From the NCBI GenBank assembly GCA_024226515.1, contig JAAELQ010000116.1, forward strand, positions 62,001 to 126,000: a DNA stretch of 64,000 nucleotides, written 5' to 3'. This stretch comes from a bacterium (GTDB lineage: Bacteria; Acidobacteriota; Polarisedimenticolia; Polarisedimenticolales; Polarisedimenticolaceae). The stretch's first letter is position 1. The number at the start of each line of letters is the position of its first letter. The notes below the pieces were generated by a model, which was not told the DNA's origin, did no database searches, and saw nothing but the letters and a program-made list of their open reading frames with translations. Of this stretch, positions 54,531 to 63,379 are shown one piece after another. A program made the position numbers and the translations under genes.

Positions 54531-55973
54531 TCAGCTCGGCTGCGGCGCGTCGGGGTAGGCCCGGCGCAGGACCTCGACGGTGCATTCGCGCACCAGCCGC
54601 CCGAGCTCGGCGCCCAGCGTTTCTATCGACGCTCCGTCCCTCTCGGCCCGGTCCCAGCAACGTTGTAGCGCCGCGTCGTGCCCGGCGAACGCGTCGTCCA
54701 CGGCGCGCTCCCAGTGCTCGGGTCTCGCGAGGTCCCGGTAGGCCCCACGTCCGCGCCCGAAGTGCGCCACGGCCAGATAGCGCAGCACGACCTGGCGCGC
54801 GAGCTGGTCGAGGAACTCCGGTGTCCAGCGCACGCTGGGCCGTGTCTCGCCGCCGGCCCAGCGAATCCCCTTGGCCAGCGCCGAGCCGCCGAGCGCGCCG
54901 AGGATGCCTCCGGCGATCATCCCTCCGCCCAGCGTCAGCCCGCCGGACAGCGCGTCGGCCGCGAGTCCGCCCAGCGCTCCGCTGATCACCGCGCCGGCGA
55001 GTGCGCCGCTGCGACCGCCCAAGGCAAAGCCGCGACGCACCTGGAAGTCCTGCAGGCTGCGCTCGATGCGTCGACCGCCCGCACCGGACAGGCCGTGCGC
55101 GACGATCAGTCGTTGCATCAGCTCGTCGGTGCGTCCGTCGAGTCGTTCGCCGAGCGTCGCGATCGAACGCTTGCGATCGACCGTGGCCGAACGGAGTACC
55201 TCGGTCAACAGCCCGCCGACGCCGCGCGAGTCCGCGTCGTCCCTCGTGTCCGCGACCTCGCAGTCGATCGCGGCGCGAGCCAGGTAGTCTCCGAGCTCGG
55301 CGCACGCCTCGCCGAAGACGGCGACGTTGCGCTCGTTCCAGTGCTCGGCGAGCCGCGTCATCCGCCGGTGCTCGTCCCCCTCGAGGACGGCGGCCACGCG
55401 TTCGAGCAGGATGCCTTCCTCGACCCAGCAACGCGAGAATGCGTCCAGCGAGAGCACGTCGCGCACGCTCGCGAACTGCGCGCAGTAGTCGCGCCAGCGT
55501 TCTTCGAGCTTCTCGTCACGCTCCTCGAGTTGATTCAGGATCAGCAGCACGGGTCGCTCGAGCCAGCCGAGCAACTCCAGCTCGAGCGCCACGTAGCCGG
55601 CGTCCTCGGGGTCCTCGGCGGCGTTGACCAGGTACAGCACGACGTCGGCCTGTTCACGGACGTTGCGCACGGCCTGCTGGCTGCAGAACAGCGGCCGGTC
55701 CAGCAGCCGGTCCCAGATCTGGTGCAGGAACCAGCCGATGGGGTCCTTCGAGCGGCGCAGGCGGCGCAACAGGCGGGCCGTGTCGCCGAAGCCGGGCGTG
55801 TCCCACAGCCGGATCTCGTCGCCGTCGGCCTCGAGTAGCACGTGGACGTCGCTCTCCAGCGTCACGTGAGCCTGGTCGCGAATCTCGCCCACGTCGCGAC
55901 GCAGCAGCGTCCGCGCCAGCGTCGTCTTGCCCACGTTGGTGTGCGAGATGAGGCTCAGCGTGATCGCGCTCAT
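54531..55973 (-). CDS. DUF3482-type GTPase
   Basis: 480 residues from ATG 55973. The P-loop is SHTNVGKTT (10-18) with Ser in place of the first Gly, the G3 motif is DTPGF (about 58-62) and G4 reads NQLEE rather than NKxD, so nucleotide specificity is uncertain. Gly-rich helices near residues 310-360 (GGLTLGGGMIAGGILGALGG) suggest membrane insertion. In DUF2868/DUF3482 pairs the GTPase accompanies a membrane protein, as here; the ATG overlaps the stop of that gene. Confidence 0.8.
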   Translation of the reverse strand: MSAITLSLISHTNVGKTTLARTLLRRDVGEIRDQAHVTLESDVHVLLEADGDEIRLWDTPGFGDTARLLRRLRRSKDPIGWFLHQIWDRLLDRPLFCSQQAVRNVREQADVVLYLVNAAEDPEDAGYVALELELLGWLERPVLLILNQLEERDEKLEERWRDYCAQFASVRDVLSLDAFSRCWVEEGILLERVAAVLEGDEHRRMTRLAEHWNERNVAVFGEACAELGDYLARAAIDCEVADTRDDADSRGVGGLLTEVLRSATVDRKRSIATLGERLDGRTDELMQRLIVAHGLSGAGGRRIERSLQDFQVRRGFALGGRSGALAGAVISGALGGLAADALSGGLTLGGGMIAGGILGALGGSALAKGIRWAGGETRPSVRWTPEFLDQLARQVVLRYLAVAHFGRGRGAYRDLARPEHWERAVDDAFAGHDAALQRCWDRAERDGASIETLGAELGRLVRECTVEVLRRAYPDAPQPS

Positions 55974-57535
55974 TCGTCCTGTCCCACTCCGGTTCGCGGC
56001 GGCCACAGTGCGGCGCCGACGACCGTCAGTGCGTCGTCGTCGACCTGCGTCTCGGGGTCCAGCTCGACGATGCCCAGGCCCGCATCCCGCGCCAGCCGGT
56101 TCCACGCCTCGGCCCGCTCGCGAACGCGTTCCCCGTCGCTGATCCGGTTGCGATACAGGGCGACGTCGACGACCACGAGCAGCTGCTCGCGCTCGGTGTC
56201 CAGCTGCAGCTTGAGATCCTCGAGGAACCGACCGTGGACCTCGACCTCCGGTGTCTGCGCCAGGTTGAACAGGACCACGTGGTAGCGCTCGGCGTTGGCG
56301 GAACTGCCGGCGCTCGCGTCGCGCTTGCCGCAACGAATTCCCTGGGCGTGCGCCCCGTAGGGCAGCACCTCGTGCACGCGGACGTCGGTGCGTGCGCCGA
56401 AGAACTCCAGCAACAACGTCTTGGCCGCGTACAACGCACGCGGGCGGGCGTGGTAGCTGTAGGGCCAGAGCTCGAGCACCCCGTGGCCGCCCTGCCATTC
56501 CACGAACAGCCTGCGAAAGTAACCGTCGCCGAGCTCCACCGGCACGGCCTCCGACAGCTGTACGGTGCGCCAGGCGGAGTAGAGGGCGAACGCCGTCCGC
56601 GGAAGCACCACGAACAGCAATACGGTCACGGCGTACAGGTGGATCCAGGGCGCGGCGTCGCCCGCTCCGTCCGGCCCATGCAGCGGTGCGACGTCCGGGA
56701 TCGCGATCCCGAGCAGCCAGGACGCCGGCCCCAGCAGCACTCCGAGAATCCGGCCCACGTCCTCCGCGTCGAGCAGCGTGCTCTGCCAGGAGACGTCGTA
56801 GTCGAACACCAGTCCGCGCAGGTACATGCCGCACACCGCGCCCAGGACGGTCGCGATCGCGCCGAAGTGCAGCGTGGTTCGGACGCGCGAGGCCAGCAGC
56901 GGCGTGGCCAGCCGGTGCCACAGCGCCGAGAAACGCAGCAGGGCCTTGGTGATGATGCGCCGCTCGCTGGTCGCGCCGCCCCCGGCAGTCCGCCACAGGT
57001 GCAGCCGGCGCCAGACAGCGCCCTTGAGCAGGACACCCGCCATGTGCGAGGAGAGCTCGCCGACGCGCAACCCCTGGCCGTCGCGGGCCGGAGCCACGAG
57101 GTCGAGCACCTGCCGCAGCACCATGACCACGTAGACGAACAGGTTCCAGGCCAGCAGCAGCACCAGCGGGAAGTACAGCAGGTTGATCCGCCGGGCGGGC
57201 CCGAGGATGTTCGACAGCAGACCGAAACCCAGGCCGGCGAGCACGACGAGCGGCAACGTGCCGGAACCGAGCCGGGCCACCATCAGGATCCCGTGCAGCG
57301 CCGGGCGACTCCGGCCGAGGACGTCGAACAGCAAGCGCGCACGGCGCATGACCGTCTCGCCGTTCTTGATGTTGCGTGCTTCCGAGAGGTTGCCGCGGTG
57401 GTCGCGCAGGCCGGTCACCATCAGCGCGCGGCTGGTCGCGGCCGCGCGTGCGTTGTCCGGCAGCACACGACCGCTCGGGTCGGCCTCCTCGAAGGCCCGC
57501 ACCAGCAGCACGATCTGGGCGTCTCGTTCGCGCAT
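55970..57535 (-). CDS. DUF2868 membrane protein
   Basis: 521 residues. Transmembrane helices lie near 88-110, 118-140, 225-245, 265-285 and 300-320, after a soluble N-terminus and before a cytosolic C-terminal domain. It overlaps the GTPase by 4 bp (ATGA) and starts 12 bp after the methyltransferase stop. The DUF2868-DUF3482 pair is known from proteobacteria; its function is unknown. Confidence 0.8.
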   Translation of the reverse strand: MRERDAQIVLLVRAFEEADPSGRVLPDNARAAATSRALMVTGLRDHRGNLSEARNIKNGETVMRRARLLFDVLGRSRPALHGILMVARLGSGTLPLVVLAGLGFGLLSNILGPARRINLLYFPLVLLLAWNLFVYVVMVLRQVLDLVAPARDGQGLRVGELSSHMAGVLLKGAVWRRLHLWRTAGGGATSERRIITKALLRFSALWHRLATPLLASRVRTTLHFGAIATVLGAVCGMYLRGLVFDYDVSWQSTLLDAEDVGRILGVLLGPASWLLGIAIPDVAPLHGPDGAGDAAPWIHLYAVTVLLFVVLPRTAFALYSAWRTVQLSEAVPVELGDGYFRRLFVEWQGGHGVLELWPYSYHARPRALYAAKTLLLEFFGARTDVRVHEVLPYGAHAQGIRCGKRDASAGSSANAERYHVVLFNLAQTPEVEVHGRFLEDLKLQLDTEREQLLVVVDVALYRNRISDGERVRERAEAWNRLARDAGLGIVELDPETQVDDDALTVVGAALWPPRTGVGQDE

Positions 57536-57547
57536 CGGTCGCAGCCG

Positions 57548-58318
57548 TCAGCCGGCCGTGGCCAGCATTCCGTCGTACAGGCGCACGTCGTAGTCGATGG
57601 CCACACGGCCGTCGACCTGGTGCGCGTCGAACAGTTCCTGCAGCGCGGCGAGCATCGCCTCGTGACGCGGCCGTCCGGGGCCGGGAGCGTAAGAAGAGGA
57701 CAGCACGCGACCGCGCAGCGCGTCGCGGTCCAGGCGCTGGACGTTGCCCAGCGTCTCGCAGTGGATGTCGCCGTGGCCGAAGAACTCGACGACCGCGTCG
57801 TCGTCGATGCGCCGATGGTCCACCACCCCGTAGTCCGTGCCGAACTCCACCAGCAGCTCTTCGTACGCCTCGAGAAACGGCGTGTCGGTGCGTCGCTCGT
57901 TCCAGACGAGGGCGCAGCGGCCGGGCGGGCGCAAGATGCGCAGGAACTCGGCCCGCGCGCGCTGCGGATCGAACCAGTGGTACGCCTGCGCCGCGACGAC
58001 GAGGTCGACCTCGGCGTCGTCGAGAGAGGTGTCCTCGGCGCGCCCGTCGACGCTGCGGAACGCGGCGCCGTTCTCCGCGAGGAATCGATCGCCGGCCTCA
58101 CGCATGGCGCGATTCGGCTCGATGCCGATCACCCGGTGACCCGCCTCGAGAAACAGCCGGCTGAAGATGCCGGTGCCCGAGCCGACGTCGGCGACCACCG
58201 ACTCCGCGGGCAGGCAGCCGTGCTGCTCGAGCCTGCCGAGCACGGCGGTCGGGTAGTCCGGTCGGTAGCGAACGTAGCTCTCGACGCGGTCGGTGAAGCG
58301 TCCGGTGGCATCGCTCAT
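57548..58318 (-). CDS. Class I SAM-dependent methyltransferase
   Basis: 256 residues from ATG 58318. Motif I is VVADVGSGTGIFSRLF (about 42-57), followed by GIEPNRAM, VDLVVAAQAYHWFD and a carboxyl part typical of Methyltransf_11 family enzymes. The substrate is unknown. It heads the three-gene operon with the DUF2868/DUF3482 pair. TACGTT lies 9 nt upstream of the start. Confidence 0.82.
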   Translation of the reverse strand: MSDATGRFTDRVESYVRYRPDYPTAVLGRLEQHGCLPAESVVADVGSGTGIFSRLFLEAGHRVIGIEPNRAMREAGDRFLAENGAAFRSVDGRAEDTSLDDAEVDLVVAAQAYHWFDPQRARAEFLRILRPPGRCALVWNERRTDTPFLEAYEELLVEFGTDYGVVDHRRIDDDAVVEFFGHGDIHCETLGNVQRLDRDALRGRVLSSSYAPGPGRPRHEAMLAALQELFDAHQVDGRVAIDYDVRLYDGMLATAG

Positions 58319-58327
58319 CAGGCCCCT

Positions 58328-58333
58328 AACGTA
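58328..58333 (-). promoter_or_regulatory. TACGTT -10-like hexamer
   Basis: TACGTT ends 9 nt before the ATG at 58318 of the methyltransferase gene. Confidence 0.25.
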
Positions 58334-58430
58334 GCACCAGCGCCCTTTTTGGGGCGGAGTTGACTCCGGGCCCTCCCGGGCCCGATGTTCAACAGGTCGC
58401 GGTCTGCCGCCCCGCCGACAGGAGAGCCCG

Positions 58431-59606
58431 ATGGCCAGAACGAAACGACTCGGAGACCGGCTGATCGGTCGGGACCTGATCACCGCCGACCAGCTCAAGC
58501 AGGCGCTGGACGCCCAGCTGATCTACGGGGGCCAGCTCGGAACCTGCCTCATCGAGCAGGGGCATCTCAGCGAGAAGGACCTCGGCGACACGCTGCAGGA
58601 GGTGTTCGGGGTTCCGTACGTCGCACCCGATCGTTTCGACGAGATCCCCAAGTACGTCATCGAGACGATGCCGCGCAGCATCGCCGAGAAGCACCGCGTC
58701 GTTCCGTTCGCCCTGAAGGAGAAGGTCGTCCAGCTGGCCATGGTCGATCCCAAGGACCTGGGGGCACACGACGAGATCTCGTTCGCGACCGGTCAGCGCA
58801 TCCAGGCCTGGGTTTGCCCCGAGGTGCGGCTGTATCAGGCACTCGAGCGCTTCTATAACATCGCGCGCCGCACGCGGTACATCACGCTGTGCCGCGCGCT
58901 GGATCACCGCGCCAGCGGCGAGAAGCTGGTCATCGAGCACGCGGGCGGAGACCTGGTGTTCGAGGAGGACGTCATCGACCGCACCTCGACCGGCTCCGCT
59001 CAGCCGGAGGAGCCCGACGTCATCGTGGCGCCGGCAGCCCGCGCACCGGCGACCGTTTCCAGGAAAACCGCAGGCACCGCGGCGACGGCGATCCCGGCGA
59101 CGCCGCCGGCGGCCGATCGTCCCGACGCGCTGGCCGCCGTGTCCCGACATCTGTGCGCCGCCGAGACGCGTCACGAGATCGCCGAAGTGGTGCTGGACCA
59201 CATCGCGACGACCATTCCCCGTTCGATCCTGTTCACCGTCAAGGGCGGCCGCGCCGAGGTGTGGCGCACCGAGGGCATCGAGCTCGATGCCTCGCGCGCC
59301 GGGATCCGACTGTCGGTGACGTCCGAGCCGATCTTCAACCTGATGCTGGGCTCGCTTCAGTACTTCGGGCCGGTGCCCCAGGACGAGGGCTGCCGCCGGT
59401 TCTACGACAGCCTCGACCTTCCGGTGCCCGGGCAGATCGCGCTGCTCCCGGTCTACCTCAACGACCGGCTGGTGGCGATGTTCTACGGCGAGCCCGGGGA
59501 GGGCGTCGACGTGTCCGGGCAGGCCACCGACTACAAGCGGCTGATGCAGAAGCTGGCTCTCGCGATGAACATGATCCTGCTCAAGCTGAAGATCCGCGCG
59601 TCCTAG
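58431..59606 (+). CDS. Stand-alone MshEN-domain (c-di-GMP receptor-like) protein with a C-terminal GAF-like part
   Basis: 391 residues, AGGAGAG upstream. Residues 6-46 (RLGDRLIGRDLITADQLKQA...) match the MshEN/T2SSE_N signature with paired RLGxxL and LGxxL segments that bind c-di-GMP in known members, and the domain continues to about 145. There is no Walker A or ATPase domain, unlike GspE or MshE. An Ala/Pro linker (about 190-240) leads to a GAF-like domain (about 235-385). Probably a nucleotide-second-messenger adaptor for motility or secretion; this role is inferred. Confidence 0.75.
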   Translation: MARTKRLGDRLIGRDLITADQLKQALDAQLIYGGQLGTCLIEQGHLSEKDLGDTLQEVFGVPYVAPDRFDEIPKYVIETMPRSIAEKHRVVPFALKEKVVQLAMVDPKDLGAHDEISFATGQRIQAWVCPEVRLYQALERFYNIARRTRYITLCRALDHRASGEKLVIEHAGGDLVFEEDVIDRTSTGSAQPEEPDVIVAPAARAPATVSRKTAGTAATAIPATPPAADRPDALAAVSRHLCAAETRHEIAEVVLDHIATTIPRSILFTVKGGRAEVWRTEGIELDASRAGIRLSVTSEPIFNLMLGSLQYFGPVPQDEGCRRFYDSLDLPVPGQIALLPVYLNDRLVAMFYGEPGEGVDVSGQATDYKRLMQKLALAMNMILLKLKIRAS

Positions 59607-59629
59607 GACCGGCTCCGGGCCGCCCGGGC

Positions 59630-59635
59630 TAGAAT
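59630..59635 (+). promoter_or_regulatory. TAGAAT -10-like hexamer upstream of the glycosyltransferase
   Basis: TAGAAT ends 12 nt before the ATG at 59648, predicting a leader of about 5 nt. It lies in the loop of a small CCGGGC/GCCCGG inverted repeat. Confidence 0.35.
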
Positions 59636-59647
59636 GCCCGGCGCGCC

Positions 59648-61273
59648 ATGCCGACTCGTTCCAACGAAAAGACCGCGCCGCTCGAAAGGGCGGCGGTCGT
59701 CGTCCTGCTGCTGGTCTTCGCCGTGCAGGCCGTCGCCGGAATGCGACTGTTCAACGCGTCCTCGGACGAGACGTACCACCTGCCCGCGGGCTACAGCTAC
59801 CTCACCACCGGAGATCTGCGGCTGAACCCGGAGCACCCGCCGCTGGCCAAGGAACTGGCGGCGCTGCCGCTGCTGCTGCTGCGCCCCGAGCTCGACACCG
59901 CGACGCCCGCCTGGAACGCCAGGCCGCCGCGGCAGCTCGAGTTCGGGACGTCGTTTCTCTACTCGAACGACGCGGACCGCCTGCTGTTCTGGGCGCGTGT
60001 GCCGACCGTCCTGCTGGCGTTGCTCTGCGGGTGGCACGTGTGGCGCTGGTCGCGTGAGCTGTTCGGCCCGCTGTGCGCGGGTGTCGCGCTGTTCCTCTAC
60101 GCCTTCTCGCCGACCGTGCTGGGCCACTCGCGCTTCGTGACGTTCGACGTGCCGCTAGCCTGCTTCCACACGCTGGCGCTGTACTACCTGTGGCGCTGGA
60201 CCAAGAGCGGCGGAGCGAAGCACCTGATCGTGGCGGGTGTGTGTGTCGGTGCGGCGTTGGGGACGAAGTTCTCGGGCGTCGTTCTGTTGCCCTCGATCGG
60301 GTTGTTGCTGCTCGCCGCGATCCAGACCCCGGCGCGCGACCGCGGCGTCGAGGGGCTCGCGCTCGGCCGCTCGCCCCTCGAGGGACCGACGGCGCGGCGG
60401 GTGCAGGTGGTCGTCGTCGGTTTCGGTCTGCTGTGTCTGCTGGCCGCATTCGTCGTCTGGGCGGCGTATCTCTTTCCGCGCGATCCGCAGTTCTACCTGC
60501 GCGGAATCCGCCTGGTCAACGCGAACCACAACCCGAACTACTACTTCTATCTCCTCGGCGAGTTCAAGCAGGGCGGCTGGTGGTACTACTCGCTCGTCGC
60601 CTTTCTGATCAAGACCCCGGTCGTCACGTTGGCGTTGCTGGCCCTGTCGTTGGTGACGTTCAGGCGGCTGCGGGCCGGGGACGGGCTCGACGAGCTGTTC
60701 CTGATCGTGCCGGCCGTGGTGTTCGCCGCGGTGACGTGCGCCAAGGCCAACAACCTCGGGATCCGTTATCTGCTGCCGATCTACCCGTTGCTGTTCGTGT
60801 TCGTCAGCCGCGTAGGGTTGCTGATTCCGCGGCGTCGTGCGCTGGCCGCGGCCGCTGCCGGGCTCGCGTTGTGGTACGCGGGAGCAGCGCTGTGGATCTA
60901 CCCCGACCAGCTGGCCTACTTCAACGAGCTGGTCGGCGGGCCCGGCCGCGGCCATCGCTACCTCGACGACTCGAACATCGATTGGGGGCAGGATCTCAAG
61001 CGACTCGACGCGGAACTCGAGCGGCGCGGCATCGATCGCGTCAGCTTCCTCTACGGCTGGAACGGCGACCCCGAGTACTACGGCATCCCCTCGGTTCCGT
61101 TGCGCCGCGAGGACTGGACGGGCGACCCCGCCCCCGGCTACTACGTGATCGGCACGCATCGGCTGATCCGTGGACGGCTGATGGCGCAACTGGGCGGAGT
61201 GAAGAGCGACTGGGTCGAGCGCTACGAGCCGATCGGTCGCGTGGGCTACTCGTTCTGGATCTACCGCTTCTGA
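59648..61273 (+). CDS. GT39-like (PMT/ArnT, GT-C fold) membrane glycosyltransferase
   Basis: 541 residues with about ten to twelve transmembrane helices. The first loop holds the DE motif (Asp40, Glu41; SSDETYHLP) and EHPPLAKEL, typical of GT39-type dolichyl- or undecaprenyl-phosphate-sugar-dependent enzymes. A C-terminal periplasmic part includes DDSNIDWGQDLKRLD and YYGIPSVPL. The likely role is sugar transfer to lipid, protein or polysaccharide on the outer face of the membrane. The end overlaps the pentein gene by 13 bp. Confidence 0.85.
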   Translation: MPTRSNEKTAPLERAAVVVLLLVFAVQAVAGMRLFNASSDETYHLPAGYSYLTTGDLRLNPEHPPLAKELAALPLLLLRPELDTATPAWNARPPRQLEFGTSFLYSNDADRLLFWARVPTVLLALLCGWHVWRWSRELFGPLCAGVALFLYAFSPTVLGHSRFVTFDVPLACFHTLALYYLWRWTKSGGAKHLIVAGVCVGAALGTKFSGVVLLPSIGLLLLAAIQTPARDRGVEGLALGRSPLEGPTARRVQVVVVGFGLLCLLAAFVVWAAYLFPRDPQFYLRGIRLVNANHNPNYYFYLLGEFKQGGWWYYSLVAFLIKTPVVTLALLALSLVTFRRLRAGDGLDELFLIVPAVVFAAVTCAKANNLGIRYLLPIYPLLFVFVSRVGLLIPRRRALAAAAAGLALWYAGAALWIYPDQLAYFNELVGGPGRGHRYLDDSNIDWGQDLKRLDAELERRGIDRVSFLYGWNGDPEYYGIPSVPLRREDWTGDPAPGYYVIGTHRLIRGRLMAQLGGVKSDWVERYEPIGRVGYSFWIYRF

Positions 61274-63312
61274 CCCGGAAGCAAGCCGACCAGGCAGTGG
61301 AGTCCGCCGTAACGCGCCTGCACCATCGCGCTGCGTATCGGTTCGATGCGCACGTCCTCCCCGAACGCACGATGTAGTGCGCCGGCTGCCGCGTCGTCGA
61401 GCGGCGCGTACAGCCCACCGTAAGCCGGCATGGCGTAGAACTTCCCGGAGTGCACGCCGTTGACGTAATTGATGCTGGACTCCTCGTCGCTCAGGCTCGG
61501 GATCGCGTGCACGGTCAGGCCCAGGTCGCGCAGCGTGCGTTGCAGCTCCGCGCGTTGCTCGGTGCGGCGCCGGATCGAGGCCATGTAGACGCGCAATTGC
61601 CGCGGCGTGGAGCCGTCCGACAGCTGCTGCTGCGTGAGAGCGTGCGCGGTCAGCAGGTCCACCGCAAGGAAGAAGCGTAGCGCGTTGGCCGGCCCCGATT
61701 CCGCGGGCGACGTCGAGAAGGCCGACGTCACTCGTGGGCCGAAGCGTTTGTCCGCATCGCGCAACGGGTTGAGCAACTGCCACAGCGTCGTCACCAGCGG
61801 CAGCGCGTTCTCGTGTTCGACCGCTCGGTCCAGCAGTTGTTGTTGCTCCGCCGCGAACGTCCCGTGCCGCGCCAGCGCGCGGAGACCCTCGCGCACGATG
61901 ATCCGTGCGGCGGCGAGCTCGTCGTTGACCACTGCGACCAGTCCGGAGGGCGTGCGACGCACTGCGACCTCGAGATCCAGGTGATACGAGATCGCGGGCA
62001 GCACGACGACGCGGTCCACGCCGAACTCGATGCGAAACGCCTCGACGACCTCGGCCGGGCTCAGGCCGAGTGTCCGGTTGCGGTACAGCTCGCCCTCTCC
62101 CATCAACAACAGCCGCGCCCCCGAGCGCGGATCCGCCACCGGCAACAGGTCGCCGCCCTGAAACAGCAACGGCGACTGCGCGAACTGCAAGCCGCGCTCG
62201 CGGAGCGTTTGCGCGACGAGCGAGTCGCCGGGCTGGAACTTCGACGTCTGCTCGTTGATGCTGGCGTAGCGCGGCAATAGTGTCACGACGCGGGCCGTAC
62301 CGTCGGCGTCGAGGACCCGTCCCGATTTTCCGTTGTCCTGCGCCCAGCGTGTCACGGGAAGCGGAGTGGGGACCACGTCGAGCGTCACGCCCTCGGCGAT
62401 GTCGAACTCACGCATCCGCCCCAGTAGCTGCGGCAGCAGCGACTCGTCGATCGATATCACGATGCGATCCGCCAGGGGCAGCGCGGCGAGCTGCCGCAAC
62501 ACGTCCGGCGCCGACCCGTCGAGCTCCGCCATCGTCGGACGCGGCGTGGCAAGCTGCATCCGCAGTCCGCCCGGTCGCTCGCCGCCGTCTTCCGTCATCA
62601 CACGGAATCCGCGCAGCGAAGGCTCGAAGCGGAACCGCGCGGCCTCGACGATCGAGTCGATCCGCCCCTCGGCCGCGCCGGCGGAGAGCCAGCTTGCCAG
62701 TGCGGCGCCGGCGGGCTCGTCGCCGATGCGAAACCGGTCGAGCAGATCGGCGGGCAAGCCCACCGAGCGCAACGTCTCGGGGTCGAGTCGTGCGCCGTCG
62801 ACCCACGGCAGCTCGTACGCGAGCAGGACGCGCAGCGTCGTACGCACGAGACCGTCGCGGGCCAGATTCCGCGCCACGAACGTCGCCGCCTCGACGTGGG
62901 GCGAGCCCGAGATTCTCGGTGGGGTCGTCGGCGACGGCTCCTCGTCGAGCAGCGGCGCGCGGAATCCACGGAGTTGCGGCACGCCGGCGTCGTAGCCGGA
63001 CCAGGCGTCGGCGAGCGCCCTCGACGGCGATGGAGCCACCGTGATCCCGGGCGGCAACTCCCGCGCGCTCGCCGGCGGCGCGTCCTCGATCGTCGCCGTC
63101 GGCGGAGCCACCGCGCGCAACGCCTGGCGGAACGACAGCCGCAGCGAGCGATCGGCGATTCGCCGCAGGTAGCTCGGGGGCAGGTCCGACTCCGCGGCGG
63201 AGACCAAGCCGTTCTCGGTCTTGCCGATCAACTCGACGAAGTCCAGCGGCGCAGCTTGCTGAGCCGAGACGGCCGTCGAAGCGACCAACGCGATGGCAAC
63301 GGCGATCTTCAT
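61261..63312 (-). CDS. Secreted pentein-fold protein, agmatine/peptidylarginine deiminase-like
   Basis: 683 residues with a signal peptide (MKIAVAIALVASTAVSA). Residues about 280-450 and 600-675 show the guanidine-modifying fold in order: WAQDNG (Asp326), LFQGGDLLP (385-390), SYHLDLEVAV (His444, Asp446), SINYVNGV...YAMPAYGG, and catalytic Cys673 in GGLHCLVGLLP, as in agmatine deiminase (WxRDxG, EGGN, HxD, GGGxHC). A 250-residue N-terminal part and a 100-residue helical insert (about 470-590) have no known family. In agmatine deiminase the first motif carries an Arg that is Gln here. Substrate could be protein arginine or a small guanidine; this is inferred. Confidence 0.72.
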   Translation of the reverse strand: MKIAVAIALVASTAVSAQQAAPLDFVELIGKTENGLVSAAESDLPPSYLRRIADRSLRLSFRQALRAVAPPTATIEDAPPASARELPPGITVAPSPSRALADAWSGYDAGVPQLRGFRAPLLDEEPSPTTPPRISGSPHVEAATFVARNLARDGLVRTTLRVLLAYELPWVDGARLDPETLRSVGLPADLLDRFRIGDEPAGAALASWLSAGAAEGRIDSIVEAARFRFEPSLRGFRVMTEDGGERPGGLRMQLATPRPTMAELDGSAPDVLRQLAALPLADRIVISIDESLLPQLLGRMREFDIAEGVTLDVVPTPLPVTRWAQDNGKSGRVLDADGTARVVTLLPRYASINEQTSKFQPGDSLVAQTLRERGLQFAQSPLLFQGGDLLPVADPRSGARLLLMGEGELYRNRTLGLSPAEVVEAFRIEFGVDRVVVLPAISYHLDLEVAVRRTPSGLVAVVNDELAAARIIVREGLRALARHGTFAAEQQQLLDRAVEHENALPLVTTLWQLLNPLRDADKRFGPRVTSAFSTSPAESGPANALRFFLAVDLLTAHALTQQQLSDGSTPRQLRVYMASIRRRTEQRAELQRTLRDLGLTVHAIPSLSDEESSINYVNGVHSGKFYAMPAYGGLYAPLDDAAAGALHRAFGEDVRIEPIRSAMVQARYGGLHCLVGLLPGQKR

Positions 63313-63323
63313 GGGGTCAGACT
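63313..63323. repeat. Degenerate half-copy of the GGGGTCAGAC palindrome
   Basis: GGGGTCAGACT at 63313-63323 adjoins the start codon of the pentein gene and matches the 5' core of copies 1 and 2. A degenerate right-hand partner, GGTCTGAGCCC, lies at about 63352-63362. The copy looks decayed. Confidence 0.45.
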
Positions 63324-63367
63324 ACGCACTATCGCATATGTGACGACGCCTGGTCTGAGCCCGTGGT

Positions 63368-63373
63368 TAGAAT
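63368..63373 (+). promoter_or_regulatory. TAGAAT -10-like hexamer, leaderless start
   Basis: TAGAAT ends 6 nt before the GTG at 63380, and no ribosome-binding site precedes that start. Confidence 0.4.
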
Positions 63374-63379
63374 AAGAGC

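Noticed and set aside
54531..56996. A longer start for the DUF3482 gene reaching 56996.
   Set aside because: Upstream of 55973 it overlaps the DUF2868 gene in another frame and lacks conserved sequence; the ATGA junction favours 55973.
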